From assembly GCA_034433615.1 (NCBI GenBank), contig DAOUAJ010000083.1, positions 1 to 14,913 on the forward strand: a DNA stretch of 14,913 bases. The letters run 5' to 3'. Positions 6,952-14,554 of this stretch are shown piece after piece. Numbering within the stretch: position 1 is the stretch's first letter; the number at the start of each line of letters is the position of its first letter. The notes under the pieces were generated by a model, which was not told where the DNA came from, did no database searches, and saw only the letters and a list, made by a program, of their open reading frames with translations. The translations under genes were made by a program, and so were the position numbers. Origin of the DNA: DAOUAJ01 sp034433615 (GTDB lineage: Bacteria; Chloroflexota; Anaerolineae; DUEN01).

Positions 6952-8712
6952 CTACCGCACCGCCTTGAGCTTCCCTTCAATCATCAACTCGGAGTAGAAG
7001 CGCTCGATGCCGCCAGGGCTGAGGAGCCAGAGGGGATCCTCGGGATCAGGCCAGCCTGTGACCCGCACCCCGTCCAGATGGAAGATCATCAGCTTCTTCT
7101 CCAGGAAGGGGATGACGGGCAGGTACTCGTTGGTGATCCAGGCCAGCTTCTCCACCAGCTCCTTCTGTTTGGCGGGGTCGAATTCCACGCTCAGATCCAT
7201 GACCAGGTCGTCGAGGACAACGGTCTCGCCCTCAGGCCCCGTCACCTCGTCGGGGAAGTTGGTGACGTCCTTCATGTATCCAGTGGCGCTGAAGAGGCGG
7301 TCGTACCCGGCCCAAGGATGAGCAAAGCCCCACCAGGCGGTGCCGAACTCGATGGCCATCTGGTAATCGCCCGCCCTGAGGGTCGGCCCGTAGACCTCGT
7401 TGGGAATGCCCCTGTATTCCGTCTTGAGGCCGAAGTTGGTCAACTGCGTGGCGATGTTCTCGGCGGCCAGCACCCAGTCGGAGTTGGCAGCGGCAGCGTT
7501 GATCTCCAGCTCGATCAGCTTGCCTTCGGCATCCCGCCAGAAGCCGTCAGACCCCTTCGACCATCCCATCTCCGTGAGGATAGCCTCGGCCTTCGTCGGA
7601 TCATAGGTGTAGGGCTCCAGTTCGGCCAGGAAGTCCGGGGAGAGCCAAACATCCTCGAAGGACTTGAGGACACCATGAGCATACTTGTCCACGGTGAGAG
7701 CATAGTAGTAAGAAACCTCCCTGATCTGGCTCCGGTCGAGGGCGTAGATGAGGGCCTGGCGGAACTTCTGCTCCGAGAAGGGATACTTCTCCAGGTTCAG
7801 GGCGATGACAAACTCCCCCAGGTCGGTGGGCAGGGCAAGCTTTGTCGCCGGCTGGGTGCGCATGATCTCCTCGGTGACATCTTTGATCGTCGCCGGGTGC
7901 GCGGCGTCTATCTCGCCGGCAATGAGGAAGGCCCACATCACCTCGTTGGAGGTCCAGCGCACGATCTTGATCCCATCGAAATCCACCTTATCGGCAGCGT
8001 AGTGCTCAGGGAACTTCTCTAGGATCATCTCCGAGGCGGTGACCGTCTTCACCGTGAAGGGGCCGATGCCCACCGGGAGTTCGGGCCGGAACTCCCTCAC
8101 CTTATCCTTGGCAGCGTCCGCCTCCTCGGTCGTCTTGGCCGCCTCGATCTCCTCCAGGAACTTGCCGTAGATGTGATAAGGAGCGCTGATGACGACGGCA
8201 CCCAGGAGGGCTTTGCCCAGAGGTGTCGGCTTCTCCCAGCGGAAGACGGCGGTGTAGTCATCAGGCGTTTCCACGTCCTTAATGAGAGGCGGCCAACCCC
8301 ACATCTGCTTAGCCAACATCCATGAGGTTCGGACGTCCTTGGAGGTGAAGGGGGTGCCATCGTGCCACTTTGCGTTCTCCCGGAGCTTGACCGTGATGGC
8401 CTCGGGGGTTTCTTCGTAGGAGATACCCAAGCGAGGCAGCAACTCACCGGTCCCCGGGACATAAACCATCACCGGCTCGAAGACATACCACCAGGCTGCT
8501 CCCACTCCACCGGGGGCGAAGGGATTGCCGTGATAGGCTGGCGGAGGATCCCATCCACCGGCTCCGTGGAAGACCGCTGGCTTAGGGATAGGTGTGGGGG
8601 TGACTACCTTCTCTACTACCACTTCCTTCTCCACCACCACCGGTGTAGGCGTGGGTGGAACGCAGGCAGCCAGCACCGCTACCACTAGCAATAACGCCAT
8701 TAGCCTTTTCAT
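6952..8712 (-). CDS. ABC transporter substrate-binding lipoprotein, family 5 (oligosaccharide/peptide type)
   Basis: This is a 586-aa extracytoplasmic binding protein. The signal peptide ends in the lipobox LAAC with lipidated Cys at 17. A flexible linker follows (about 18-45) with PTPTP and VVVEKE-like repeats, a style seen often in Chloroflexota lipoproteins. The family 5 signature is visible at about 107-128 (LRENAKWHDGTPF, then SKDV). Aromatic-rich stretches (WWYVFEP; GTAWWGFAHPWAGY) suit a sugar-binding cleft but are only suggestive. I chose the ATG at 8712 because AAGGAG lies 7 bases upstream; a GTG at 8715 is directly adjacent and possible. It would deliver cargo to the permeases encoded next. 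Thermotoga has family 5 proteins that bind manno- and gluco-oligosaccharides, which fits the GH130 genes downstream. Confidence 0.92.
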   Translation of the reverse strand: MKRLMALLLVVAVLAACVPPTPTPVVVEKEVVVEKVVTPTPIPKPAVFHGAGGWDPPPAYHGNPFAPGGVGAAWWYVFEPVMVYVPGTGELLPRLGISYEETPEAITVKLRENAKWHDGTPFTSKDVRTSWMLAKQMWGWPPLIKDVETPDDYTAVFRWEKPTPLGKALLGAVVISAPYHIYGKFLEEIEAAKTTEEADAAKDKVREFRPELPVGIGPFTVKTVTASEMILEKFPEHYAADKVDFDGIKIVRWTSNEVMWAFLIAGEIDAAHPATIKDVTEEIMRTQPATKLALPTDLGEFVIALNLEKYPFSEQKFRQALIYALDRSQIREVSYYYALTVDKYAHGVLKSFEDVWLSPDFLAELEPYTYDPTKAEAILTEMGWSKGSDGFWRDAEGKLIELEINAAAANSDWVLAAENIATQLTNFGLKTEYRGIPNEVYGPTLRAGDYQMAIEFGTAWWGFAHPWAGYDRLFSATGYMKDVTNFPDEVTGPEGETVVLDDLVMDLSVEFDPAKQKELVEKLAWITNEYLPVIPFLEKKLMIFHLDGVRVTGWPDPEDPLWLLSPGGIERFYSELMIEGKLKAVR

Positions 8713-8795
8713 CACTTATCTCCTTTCTTTGGCAAGATTTGGCTTTGGAATGCTCCTTTGGCGAAGCATCCCCCGACAGCTAAGAAGGTCGGCGC

Positions 8796-8806
8796 ATCAC
8801 CTCCTT
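8796..8806 (-). promoter_or_regulatory. Orphan anti-16S (extended Shine-Dalgarno) sequence
   Basis: On the minus strand the 94-bp gap between the repressor gene and the binding-protein gene contains AAGGAGGTGAT, an 11-nt exact complement of the usual 16S rRNA 3' end. No start codon lies at a normal distance: the only ATG begins inside the match, giving a five-codon frame (MRRPS), and the real gene starts about 85 bases later. It may be a ribosome standby site, a degraded start region or chance. A 5-bp stem, CCGAC with GTCGG (8773-8777 with 8788-8792), follows directly. I saw no sigma70 promoter in this gap, so the binding-protein gene is probably transcribed from the repressor promoter. Confidence 0.3.
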
Positions 8807-8809
8807 CCG

Positions 8810-9802
8810 TCAGCTATTTGCCCCACAAGATCCTCGGATGATTAGCTGAGTTGAAAGCTTGATCTGGACAGGGGGTTGGCCGGGGTCTTCAATTAACTCT
8901 AATAGCCGTCTGGCGGCTATGATGCCCATCTTCTCCCGGAAAACGCGTATGGTGGTGAGAGAAGGCTCAGTATGTGGGGCGAGAGAGCCATCATCAAAGC
9001 CGACCACGGCGATGTCCTCAGGAATCCTGAGACCTTTCTCCTTGATCGCCCGGATGGCCTCTGCAGCCGTCATGTCGTTGGCGGCAAAAACGGCAGAGGG
9101 GAGCTTCCTCTCGAGCAACTTCCTCATCGCTACGTAGCCACTGCCCTCTTGCCTGGGCAGTCCCTCCGCCGTTAGATCTTCATCGTATGGCAGCCCGTGT
9201 TTCTGCAGGGCCAATTTGTACCCTTCAAACCGCTCGGCAAAGCTCAGATCGCCGAACCATTCGCAGATAAACCCGATCTTTCTATGGCCCAGATGGATCA
9301 AATGGGTCACCGCATCGCAGGCTCCGCCAGTGTTATCAGTGAAGACGCTGTCCACCTTCTCCAGATGGTTGTCCACCAAAACTAAGGGGACCCCTTGCGC
9401 CTTCAAGGCGACAACGAGGTCCCCGGGAATATCGCAGCCGGCAAGGATCAAGCCATCTACTCGCTGCTCTTTCACCATGGCCGGGATCTTCTCGGACGTG
9501 TCAGCAGAGAAGAGGACATGAAAGCCATGGGCTCTGGCCTCTCTCTCAACCCCGGTCAGGATCTCCCCATAGAAGGAGCTAGGATCCAAGGTATGGCGAT
9601 GGTGGGTGAGAAATCCCAGGTTCTCCGTCCGTCCCAAGGCTAATCCACGGCCTGCCATGGCTGGATAGTATCCCAGCTCCTTGGCTGCCTCAAGAACCCT
9701 AGATCGGGTCTCATCGCTGATCCCTGGTCGGCCATTCAAGACTCTGGACACGGTGGACGGGGAGACCCCCACCCTGGCGGCGACGTCACTAATAGTTGGC
9801 AT
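8810..9802 (-). CDS. LacI-family transcriptional repressor
   Basis: This is a 330-aa regulator of normal LacI/GalR length. The N-terminal helix-turn-helix is TISDVAARVGVSPSTVSRVL (3-22), followed by the hinge region (about 45-58) and then a periplasmic-binding-protein-like sugar-sensing domain. Typical blocks include DGLILAG and VPLVLVDN, HLGHRKIGFI, VFAANDMTAAEAIRA, and GFDDGSLAPHTEPSLTTIR. I chose the ATG at 9802 because the family always begins a few residues before this HTH; an in-frame ATG at 9829 would start inside the operator. It is the first gene of the transport operon and has its own operator (9823-9840), so it is expected to repress itself and the downstream genes until an inducing sugar binds. 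The ligand is unknown; a mannoside or its breakdown product is inferred from the neighbours. Confidence 0.93.
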   Translation of the reverse strand: MPTISDVAARVGVSPSTVSRVLNGRPGISDETRSRVLEAAKELGYYPAMAGRGLALGRTENLGFLTHHRHTLDPSSFYGEILTGVEREARAHGFHVLFSADTSEKIPAMVKEQRVDGLILAGCDIPGDLVVALKAQGVPLVLVDNHLEKVDSVFTDNTGGACDAVTHLIHLGHRKIGFICEWFGDLSFAERFEGYKLALQKHGLPYDEDLTAEGLPRQEGSGYVAMRKLLERKLPSAVFAANDMTAAEAIRAIKEKGLRIPEDIAVVGFDDGSLAPHTEPSLTTIRVFREKMGIIAARRLLELIEDPGQPPVQIKLSTQLIIRGSCGANS

Positions 9803-9822
9803 CGTATCTTCTCTGCAAAATA

Positions 9823-9840
9823 TATGCAACCGTTTGCGTA
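9823..9840 (-). promoter_or_regulatory. LacI-type operator over the transcription start
   Basis: The palindrome TATGCAACCGTTTGCGTA has a central CG and 7 of 9 base pairs symmetric. This matches the LacI/GalR-family pattern (TGnAA-n-CG-n-TTnCA). It begins 5 bases downstream of the -10 box, so it covers the expected +1. Bound repressor would block initiation, giving autoregulation of the operon. I saw no second convincing copy elsewhere in the window. Confidence 0.75.
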
Positions 9841-9844
9841 AAAT

Positions 9845-9873
9845 ATTATACTACAACCCACAGGGGCTGTCAA
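9845..9873 (-). promoter_or_regulatory. Exact-consensus sigma70-type promoter of the repressor-transporter operon
   Basis: On the minus strand TTGACA (9873-9868) is followed by a 17-bp spacer and TATAAT (9850-9845). Both hexamers and the spacer equal the textbook consensus. The expected start point is near 9838, inside the operator palindrome and about 36 bases upstream of the repressor ATG. A consensus-strength promoter combined with an overlapping operator indicates a tightly switched operon. Confidence 0.85.
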
Positions 9874-10027
9874 GCCCTCACAAACTTTGGAGCGGGGGAA
9901 GGTGAGGCATAATGCCCTTGGCAAAGCCCAATAATAAGTTTTGACAACGATGGCTTGGCAGCAGCAAAACGGTGGAGCCTAAGGATTCTGGCAAAGGAGG
10001 GGCCCCGGCGACGCGATCTGAAGGCCA

Positions 10028-10094
10028 GGGCCGAGGCCTGGGCCGGGCAAGGTCGTTGAATCGGCTCAAGGCCTCGGCCCCGTTGGGCAGGGGC
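10028..10094 (-). terminator. GC-rich hairpins after fucI
   Basis: Directly after the fucI stop codon are two overlapping inverted repeats: GCCCC with GGGGC (10077-10081 with 10090-10094, 8-nt loop) and a 12-bp perfect pair (10028-10039 with 10069-10080) enclosing 29 bases. They share bases and so are mutually exclusive. No T-run follows, so termination is uncertain; a Rho-dependent end or a 3'-stabilising structure is equally possible. The remaining sequence up to the promoter at 9873 shows nothing else I can support. Confidence 0.4.
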
Positions 10095-11906
10095 TCAATA
10101 CTTCCCGTACAGCGGCCCGAAGTTGGCACAGGCGCGGAAGTCCGCCCCCTGCGGGTCCATCGCCCCGAAGGCGCTCCAGGCGCTGGGGCGGAAGATGCGC
10201 TCCTCCGACACGTTGTGCATGGAGACCGGGATGCGCAGCATGGACGCCAGCGTGATCAGCTCGGCGCCGATGTGGCCATAACTGATCGTCCCGTGGTTGG
10301 CGCCCCAGTTGGCCATCACCGAGTAGACATCCCGGAACGGCCCGCTGCCCGTTAGATCCGGCACGAACCAGTGCGTGGGCCAGGTGGGGTTGGTGCGCTC
10401 GTTCAGGATGTGGTGCACCTCCTCCGGCAGGTCCACGGTGTATCCCTCGGCCAGTTGCAGGACCGGGCCGAGCCCCTTCACCAAGTTCACCCGGAACATG
10501 GTGACCGGCATCCCCCCTTTGGTCAGGAAGCTGGACGAGAAGCCACCGCCGCGGAAGTATTCCGTGATGGCCGGATACCAGGTGGTGGCAGCCAGGCACT
10601 TCTCCACCTCATCCGGCGTGATCTCCCAGAACGGCTTCATGGCTGGCTGGCCATTCACCGTCTGCTGGCCGGTGGCGTCCAGCGTGGCCGCGCCGGAGTT
10701 GATCAGATGGATGATCCCACCGGCAGCCCTCCCCGTCAACTCGTAGCCGGTCACCCGCTTGACCGCGGCCGGGCTCCAGTAGGTGCGCACGTCGGCGAAG
10801 ATCTGGGCGCGGTCGGTCAGGAGATGCCCGAGCAGCATGGAGACGCCGTTGAGGCAGTCGTTCTCGGTGGCGACGATGTACGGCTCGCGGATGCCGTTCC
10901 AGTCGAACGAGGAGTTGAGGATCGCCTCCAGGAAATCGCCGTTGGGGAAGTGGTCGGTCCACTGGCGCTGCCCCTGGAAGCCGGCGACGATGGCGTTATG
11001 CCCCAGCGCCTCCTCGCCGTAGCCCATCTCCGCCAGCCGCGGGTTGCCCACCATCAGATCGCGGGCGATCATCGCCATCTTGACTACGGTCTCCCAGTCC
11101 TTGTCCTTCTGGGCCCGGCTGCGCTGCTTTTCGGGCGGGTTATACTCTCGCCCCTCCTTGCAGTACTTCTTCACCCACTGCATGGCACGGGCGAACTCCT
11201 CTTTGTCGTAGATCTCCTCGTCCATGCGGCGCACGAACTCGGTCATGTCCACGGTCATCACCTTCATGCCCAGATAGCTCTCGAAGAAGGCATGATCCAC
11301 AATCGAGCCGGCGATGCCCATGGAGACGTTGCCCATGGACAGGTACGACTTGCCGCGCATGGTGGCGACAGCCAGCCCCGCCTTGGCGAATTTCAGCAGC
11401 TTCTCTTTGACGTCATCCGGGATCGTGGTGTCGCCGGCATCTTGCACATCCCGTCCGTAGATGCTGAAGGCGGGCAGCCCCTTCTGATTGTGCGCCGCCA
11501 GGACCGCCGCCAGGTAGACGGCGCCGGGGCGCTCGGTACCGTTGAATCCCCAGATCGCTTTAGGGATGTACGGATCCATATCCATCGTCTCGGAGCCGTA
11601 GCACCAGCACGGCGTGACGGTGATGGAGACGCCCACCCCCTCACGGGCGAACTTCTCGGCGCATTGGGCCGATTCCGCCAGCCCGCCGATGCACGTGTCG
11701 GCGATGACGCACTCCACGGGCAGCCCGTTGGGATGGCGCAGGTTTTCAGTCAGCAGCTTTGCCACCGATCGAGCCATGGCCATCGTCTGCTCCTCCAGCG
11801 ACTCGCGCACCCCCTTGCGCCGGCCGTCAATGGTGGGTCGGATGCCGATCTTAGGCATCCCACCGACCAACCGGTTCTGCGGGGGATTCATTTTGATGTC
11901 TGCCAT
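10095..11906 (-). CDS. fucI: L-fucose isomerase
   Basis: This is a 603-aa cytoplasmic enzyme that interconverts L-fucose and L-fuculose, the first step of the phosphorylating fucose pathway; many homologues also accept D-arabinose. It matches the family over its whole length, with blocks such as KIGIRPTIDGRRKGVRESLE (19-38), TPCWCYGSETMDMDP (98-112), SMGIAGSIVDH (195-205) and FQGQRQWTD (310-318). The Mn2+-binding/catalytic residues are present: Glu348 in VATEND, Asp372 in ADVRTYW and His538 in NWGANHG. Length is close to the E. coli enzyme (about 590 aa), with a slightly longer N-terminus. The ATG at 11906 has a strong AGGAGG about 7 bases upstream. It lies 132 bp downstream of a probable fucosidase gene in the same direction. 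No fuculokinase or aldolase gene lies in the window. Confidence 0.97.
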   Translation of the reverse strand: MADIKMNPPQNRLVGGMPKIGIRPTIDGRRKGVRESLEEQTMAMARSVAKLLTENLRHPNGLPVECVIADTCIGGLAESAQCAEKFAREGVGVSITVTPCWCYGSETMDMDPYIPKAIWGFNGTERPGAVYLAAVLAAHNQKGLPAFSIYGRDVQDAGDTTIPDDVKEKLLKFAKAGLAVATMRGKSYLSMGNVSMGIAGSIVDHAFFESYLGMKVMTVDMTEFVRRMDEEIYDKEEFARAMQWVKKYCKEGREYNPPEKQRSRAQKDKDWETVVKMAMIARDLMVGNPRLAEMGYGEEALGHNAIVAGFQGQRQWTDHFPNGDFLEAILNSSFDWNGIREPYIVATENDCLNGVSMLLGHLLTDRAQIFADVRTYWSPAAVKRVTGYELTGRAAGGIIHLINSGAATLDATGQQTVNGQPAMKPFWEITPDEVEKCLAATTWYPAITEYFRGGGFSSSFLTKGGMPVTMFRVNLVKGLGPVLQLAEGYTVDLPEEVHHILNERTNPTWPTHWFVPDLTGSGPFRDVYSVMANWGANHGTISYGHIGAELITLASMLRIPVSMHNVSEERIFRPSAWSAFGAMDPQGADFRACANFGPLYGKY

Positions 11907-12038
11907 TGCTGTATCCTCCTGATCCGTACTGAGAGTTGGATATATTCAAAGTCCGTTGGGGAATGGATCGTGCCAGGCCCTGCGCGTTACGCCTCCTGGC
12001 TTCATGGTTTACTGGGATTGTTGCCCTCGCCTCAGGTT
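11907..12038 (-). other. Gap between glycosidase gene and fucI
   Basis: These 132 bases contain the fucI ribosome binding site (AGGAGG, 11915-11920) and a hairpin made of GCCAGG (11972-11977) with CCTGGC (11995-12000), with an inner GCG/CGC pairing around a 5-nt loop. I see no clear sigma70 promoter, so fucI is probably cotranscribed with the gene upstream, with the hairpin possibly serving as a processing or stability element. No coding potential is supported. Confidence 0.4.
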
Positions 12039-14054
12039 TCATGATTGGCTTGCCGCGCCAGCCAGTTGCACGATCTGATAGCCGTTCACGCGCGGCAGGG
12101 TGAAGCGGACGTACCCGTCTTCCCACGTCCATGTCGCCGGCTGCATCTCTGGGACGAGCTGTACGGCCGAGGGGCGCCGCTCGGCTCGAACGCTGACCGT
12201 CACGTCGTGCAGCGGCAACACGTCCTCGATCACGTCCAGATGGCGGCCACGGCGCTGGTGGACGTAATGCAACACATGCACGATCAGGTCGCTCTGTTGC
12301 CGGCGCACGGTGACGATGGCGGTGCTGGGCAGGTTGTGCTCGCCCACGCGCGGCCGGGGGAGGAGCCGCTTCAGGCAGTTGGCCAACACCTGTTTATGCA
12401 CGCGCTGGGACAATTCGGCGTACTCGCGGAAGAGTGGCCGCGCCACGTAGAGGACGCCGCCCCTTTGAACGATGACCGGCACATCCGTCGGGCGGTCCAT
12501 GGGGGTGTATTGGTGCGAGCAGAAGTGACGCCAGGAGCGGTTGAAGTATGGCGCGCCGGAGCGAGCCAGCACCTGCGTGCCCGGCTCAGCCGTCACCCGC
12601 ACGCCGGGGAGCCGGCACACGTGGTACATCGGCTCAACCCCATCGCTCAGCTCCGGCTCCAGCACCAGGTAGTCGGGCGCAAATTCAGCCGGCCCTGCGT
12701 AGTGCACCCCCATCTCCTCCGCCAGAGCGAAGTCACCCGCCGACTCATCCAGGCCGGAGTGTCCGGTGATGAGCAGCTTGCCGCCCGCCGCCAGGTAGGC
12801 CTTGAGCTTGGCGGCCAGCGCGGCGTCTACGGGCACTTCATCAGGCAGGATGACCACCTGGTAGGGCGAGAGGTCGCAGCCGGCGTCAATAAACTGGAAC
12901 TGATGTTTCAGTTGCTCCAGCACATGCAGCGCGCCGCGGTCGCTCTCGTGGATGCCGGCCTCGCTTGCCCCGGTGTTGGCCGTGAGGACGCCGATGTCAG
13001 GCAGGGGTTGCGTATCCTCGCACCAGGGCTCGCGTCGTTCGACCTCGGCATACACCTCGCCGATGCGCTGGTAGACGGCGGGGAAGAGCCGGCCGCGCGG
13101 GTGGAGCTGGTCGCCGATGGAGCATTTGGCGCCGTGGGCCAGCGCCTGGAAGCACTCAAACTCCAGCGCAGCCCGGTTGCGGAGCCCGCCGAAGTCGCCC
13201 CAGGTCGTATGGAAGCGCCCGGTCATCGCCAGAAGCTCTTTACCCAGGGTTTGGAAGTAGCGCACGTACATCGGGAAGTGGTCGTAGCCCCAGAAGCCGC
13301 CGGGCAGCGACTCGATCTCCCAGTGGGTAAAGTGGTCGGCCTCGGGGCGATTGCCCAGCCCCGGGTCCCAGCTCATGCGCAACCGGCTGTTGTAGAAGAT
13401 GCTCTGATCTGGCTTTTTCGCCCGGATGACCTGGGTGGTGCGCTCGACGAAGCGGCGCTCGGCGGCCAGCGCGAAGCGGCGAAGCTGTTGGGGGTCTTCC
13501 GGGTCCACGCCTTGCTGCAGCATTTGGCGGAGGCAGGTGGCGCAGACGCACGCTTCCGGCCCGTAGCGCACGATGTCAATGAACAGGCCATCGCCCTCAT
13601 AGCGGTCCAGGATTTCCTCGATCTGGGCGATGACGTAGTCGGCGTAGCCGGTGTTCATGCACAGGTTCTTCCACCCCGGCTTGAGCGGCGAATCGGACGG
13701 GCCGGCGATGTGGCCGGATGGGGTGAGCTGTCGCCACTCGGGGTGGGTGGCCCAGGCCAACTCGTCCCAGACGACGGTGGTGTAGACGGGGACGCGGATG
13801 CCGACCTTGTGGCACGCCTCGATCATCTCGCCCAGCAGGTTTCGCTGGAGGTGTGGGTGGGGCGTGCCCACCCGGGTCGGGTAATAGCTATACCCGTGAT
13901 GGCACTTGGCGAAGACCGTGACCGAGTTCACGTGCCCCAGCTTGAGGGTGCGCACGAACTCGTCGGGGTCGAAGTCTGTGCCCACGTCTGGGATATGGGG
14001 CGAGGTGTGAAAGTCCAGGTGAACCTGACGGAAGGGAAGTTTCAGGTCGCTCAT
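12039..14054 (-). CDS. Probable glycoside hydrolase, GHL6/GH151-like (candidate alpha-L-fucosidase)
   Basis: This is a 671-aa protein with no signal peptide. Residues about 8-340 read as a TIM barrel of the 'hypothetical glycosyl hydrolase 6' type, with hallmarks VHLDFHTSPHIPDVG (11-25), VNSVTVFAKCHHGYSYYPT (42-60), GLFIDIVRYGPEACVCATC (156-174) and THWEIESLPGG (243-253). D160 and E246 are candidate catalytic acids. Residues about 350-565 resemble the beta-galactosidase trimerisation (GH42 middle) domain, with VVILPDEVPVD and LAAGGKLLITGHSG. A beta-rich C-terminal domain ends near 667. This domain order is the one I associate with GH151 alpha-L-fucosidases, and the fucI gene right after it supports fucose release. 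The family assignment is from memory and the substrate is inferred. I chose the ATG at 14054 because the conserved domain starts just after it, while upstream codons overlap the previous gene with a non-homologous, basic sequence. Confidence 0.8.
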   Translation of the reverse strand: MSDLKLPFRQVHLDFHTSPHIPDVGTDFDPDEFVRTLKLGHVNSVTVFAKCHHGYSYYPTRVGTPHPHLQRNLLGEMIEACHKVGIRVPVYTTVVWDELAWATHPEWRQLTPSGHIAGPSDSPLKPGWKNLCMNTGYADYVIAQIEEILDRYEGDGLFIDIVRYGPEACVCATCLRQMLQQGVDPEDPQQLRRFALAAERRFVERTTQVIRAKKPDQSIFYNSRLRMSWDPGLGNRPEADHFTHWEIESLPGGFWGYDHFPMYVRYFQTLGKELLAMTGRFHTTWGDFGGLRNRAALEFECFQALAHGAKCSIGDQLHPRGRLFPAVYQRIGEVYAEVERREPWCEDTQPLPDIGVLTANTGASEAGIHESDRGALHVLEQLKHQFQFIDAGCDLSPYQVVILPDEVPVDAALAAKLKAYLAAGGKLLITGHSGLDESAGDFALAEEMGVHYAGPAEFAPDYLVLEPELSDGVEPMYHVCRLPGVRVTAEPGTQVLARSGAPYFNRSWRHFCSHQYTPMDRPTDVPVIVQRGGVLYVARPLFREYAELSQRVHKQVLANCLKRLLPRPRVGEHNLPSTAIVTVRRQQSDLIVHVLHYVHQRRGRHLDVIEDVLPLHDVTVSVRAERRPSAVQLVPEMQPATWTWEDGYVRFTLPRVNGYQIVQLAGAASQS

Positions 14055-14109
14055 CGGTGCCAGAGTCCTTTCTTTTGCAAGATGAAACGGAATAGGAACC
14101 ACACGATGT

Positions 14110-14523
14110 CTACGGATGTGGCCCGTACAGCGCCGGGCCGGTTGGCGTGTACACGAGACGATCCTTCCCCAAAGGCACCTGTCCAAAGTTTACCAGCAGG
14201 CATACACGGAAGTTGCCGTTGCGCAGATAAAGCAGGCACTGTTCGATATCCTCCGGCAAGATCGCCTTTGCGGCCTTGGTTTCCAGTAGCAATGTAGATG
14301 TATCGTCCCAGATTACGAAATCCACCCGCCGGCGAGTCACCTCGACTCCATCGTAGCAGATCGGGATTTCCGCCTCGCGAATGAATTCCAGCCCACGCTT
14401 GCGCAGTTCAAGGGCCAATGCTCGCTGATAGTCCACCTCCATGCAGTGCGGGCCAAGCTGTCTTTGAACAGCGATGCACGCTCCAAAGACGGCATACGAC
14501 AACTTCTCGAAGGCGTGACCCAT
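14110..14523 (-). CDS. GxxExxY family protein, PD-(D/E)XK nuclease-like
   Basis: This 137-aa protein is close to the usual length of the family. The N-terminal helix carries the family motif region LGPHCMEVDYQRAL (23-36): E29 and Y32 are present, but the first Gly of GxxExxY is replaced by His26. The PD-(D/E)XK-like core is RRVDFVIW (D68) followed by LLLETKA (E81, K83), and a C-terminal block reads FRVCLLVNFGQVPLGKDRLVY. The catalytic triad pattern D...E-x-K is complete, so nuclease fold and possibly activity are retained. Biological role in this family is not established. The ATG at 14523 has GAGGAG just upstream. It lies between a tandem repeat element (from 14555) and the glycosidase gene (55-bp gap), and is probably unrelated to sugar use. 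Confidence 0.88.
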   Translation of the reverse strand: MGHAFEKLSYAVFGACIAVQRQLGPHCMEVDYQRALALELRKRGLEFIREAEIPICYDGVEVTRRRVDFVIWDDTSTLLLETKAAKAILPEDIEQCLLYLRNGNFRVCLLVNFGQVPLGKDRLVYTPTGPALYGPHP

Positions 14524-14554
14524 TTGTTACTCCTCGTGTGGTGTGGGAGGGGTG

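Noticed and set aside
8780..8799. Five-codon leader peptide (MRRPS) after the orphan Shine-Dalgarno sequence
   Set aside because: The ATG begins within the Shine-Dalgarno match, leaving only 2 bases of spacing, which is too short for initiation, and the peptide has no regulatory codon run.
10371..12044. 557-codon open frame on the plus strand opposite fucI
   Set aside because: The minus strand encodes an unmistakable full-length L-fucose isomerase. The plus frame has no recognisable motif and arises from codon bias.
12045..14297. 750-codon open frame on the plus strand opposite the glycosidase gene
   Set aside because: It is an antisense shadow of a GC-rich gene. Composition is low-complexity in Ala, Gly, His and Arg, with no domain, while the minus-strand frame has clear family motifs.
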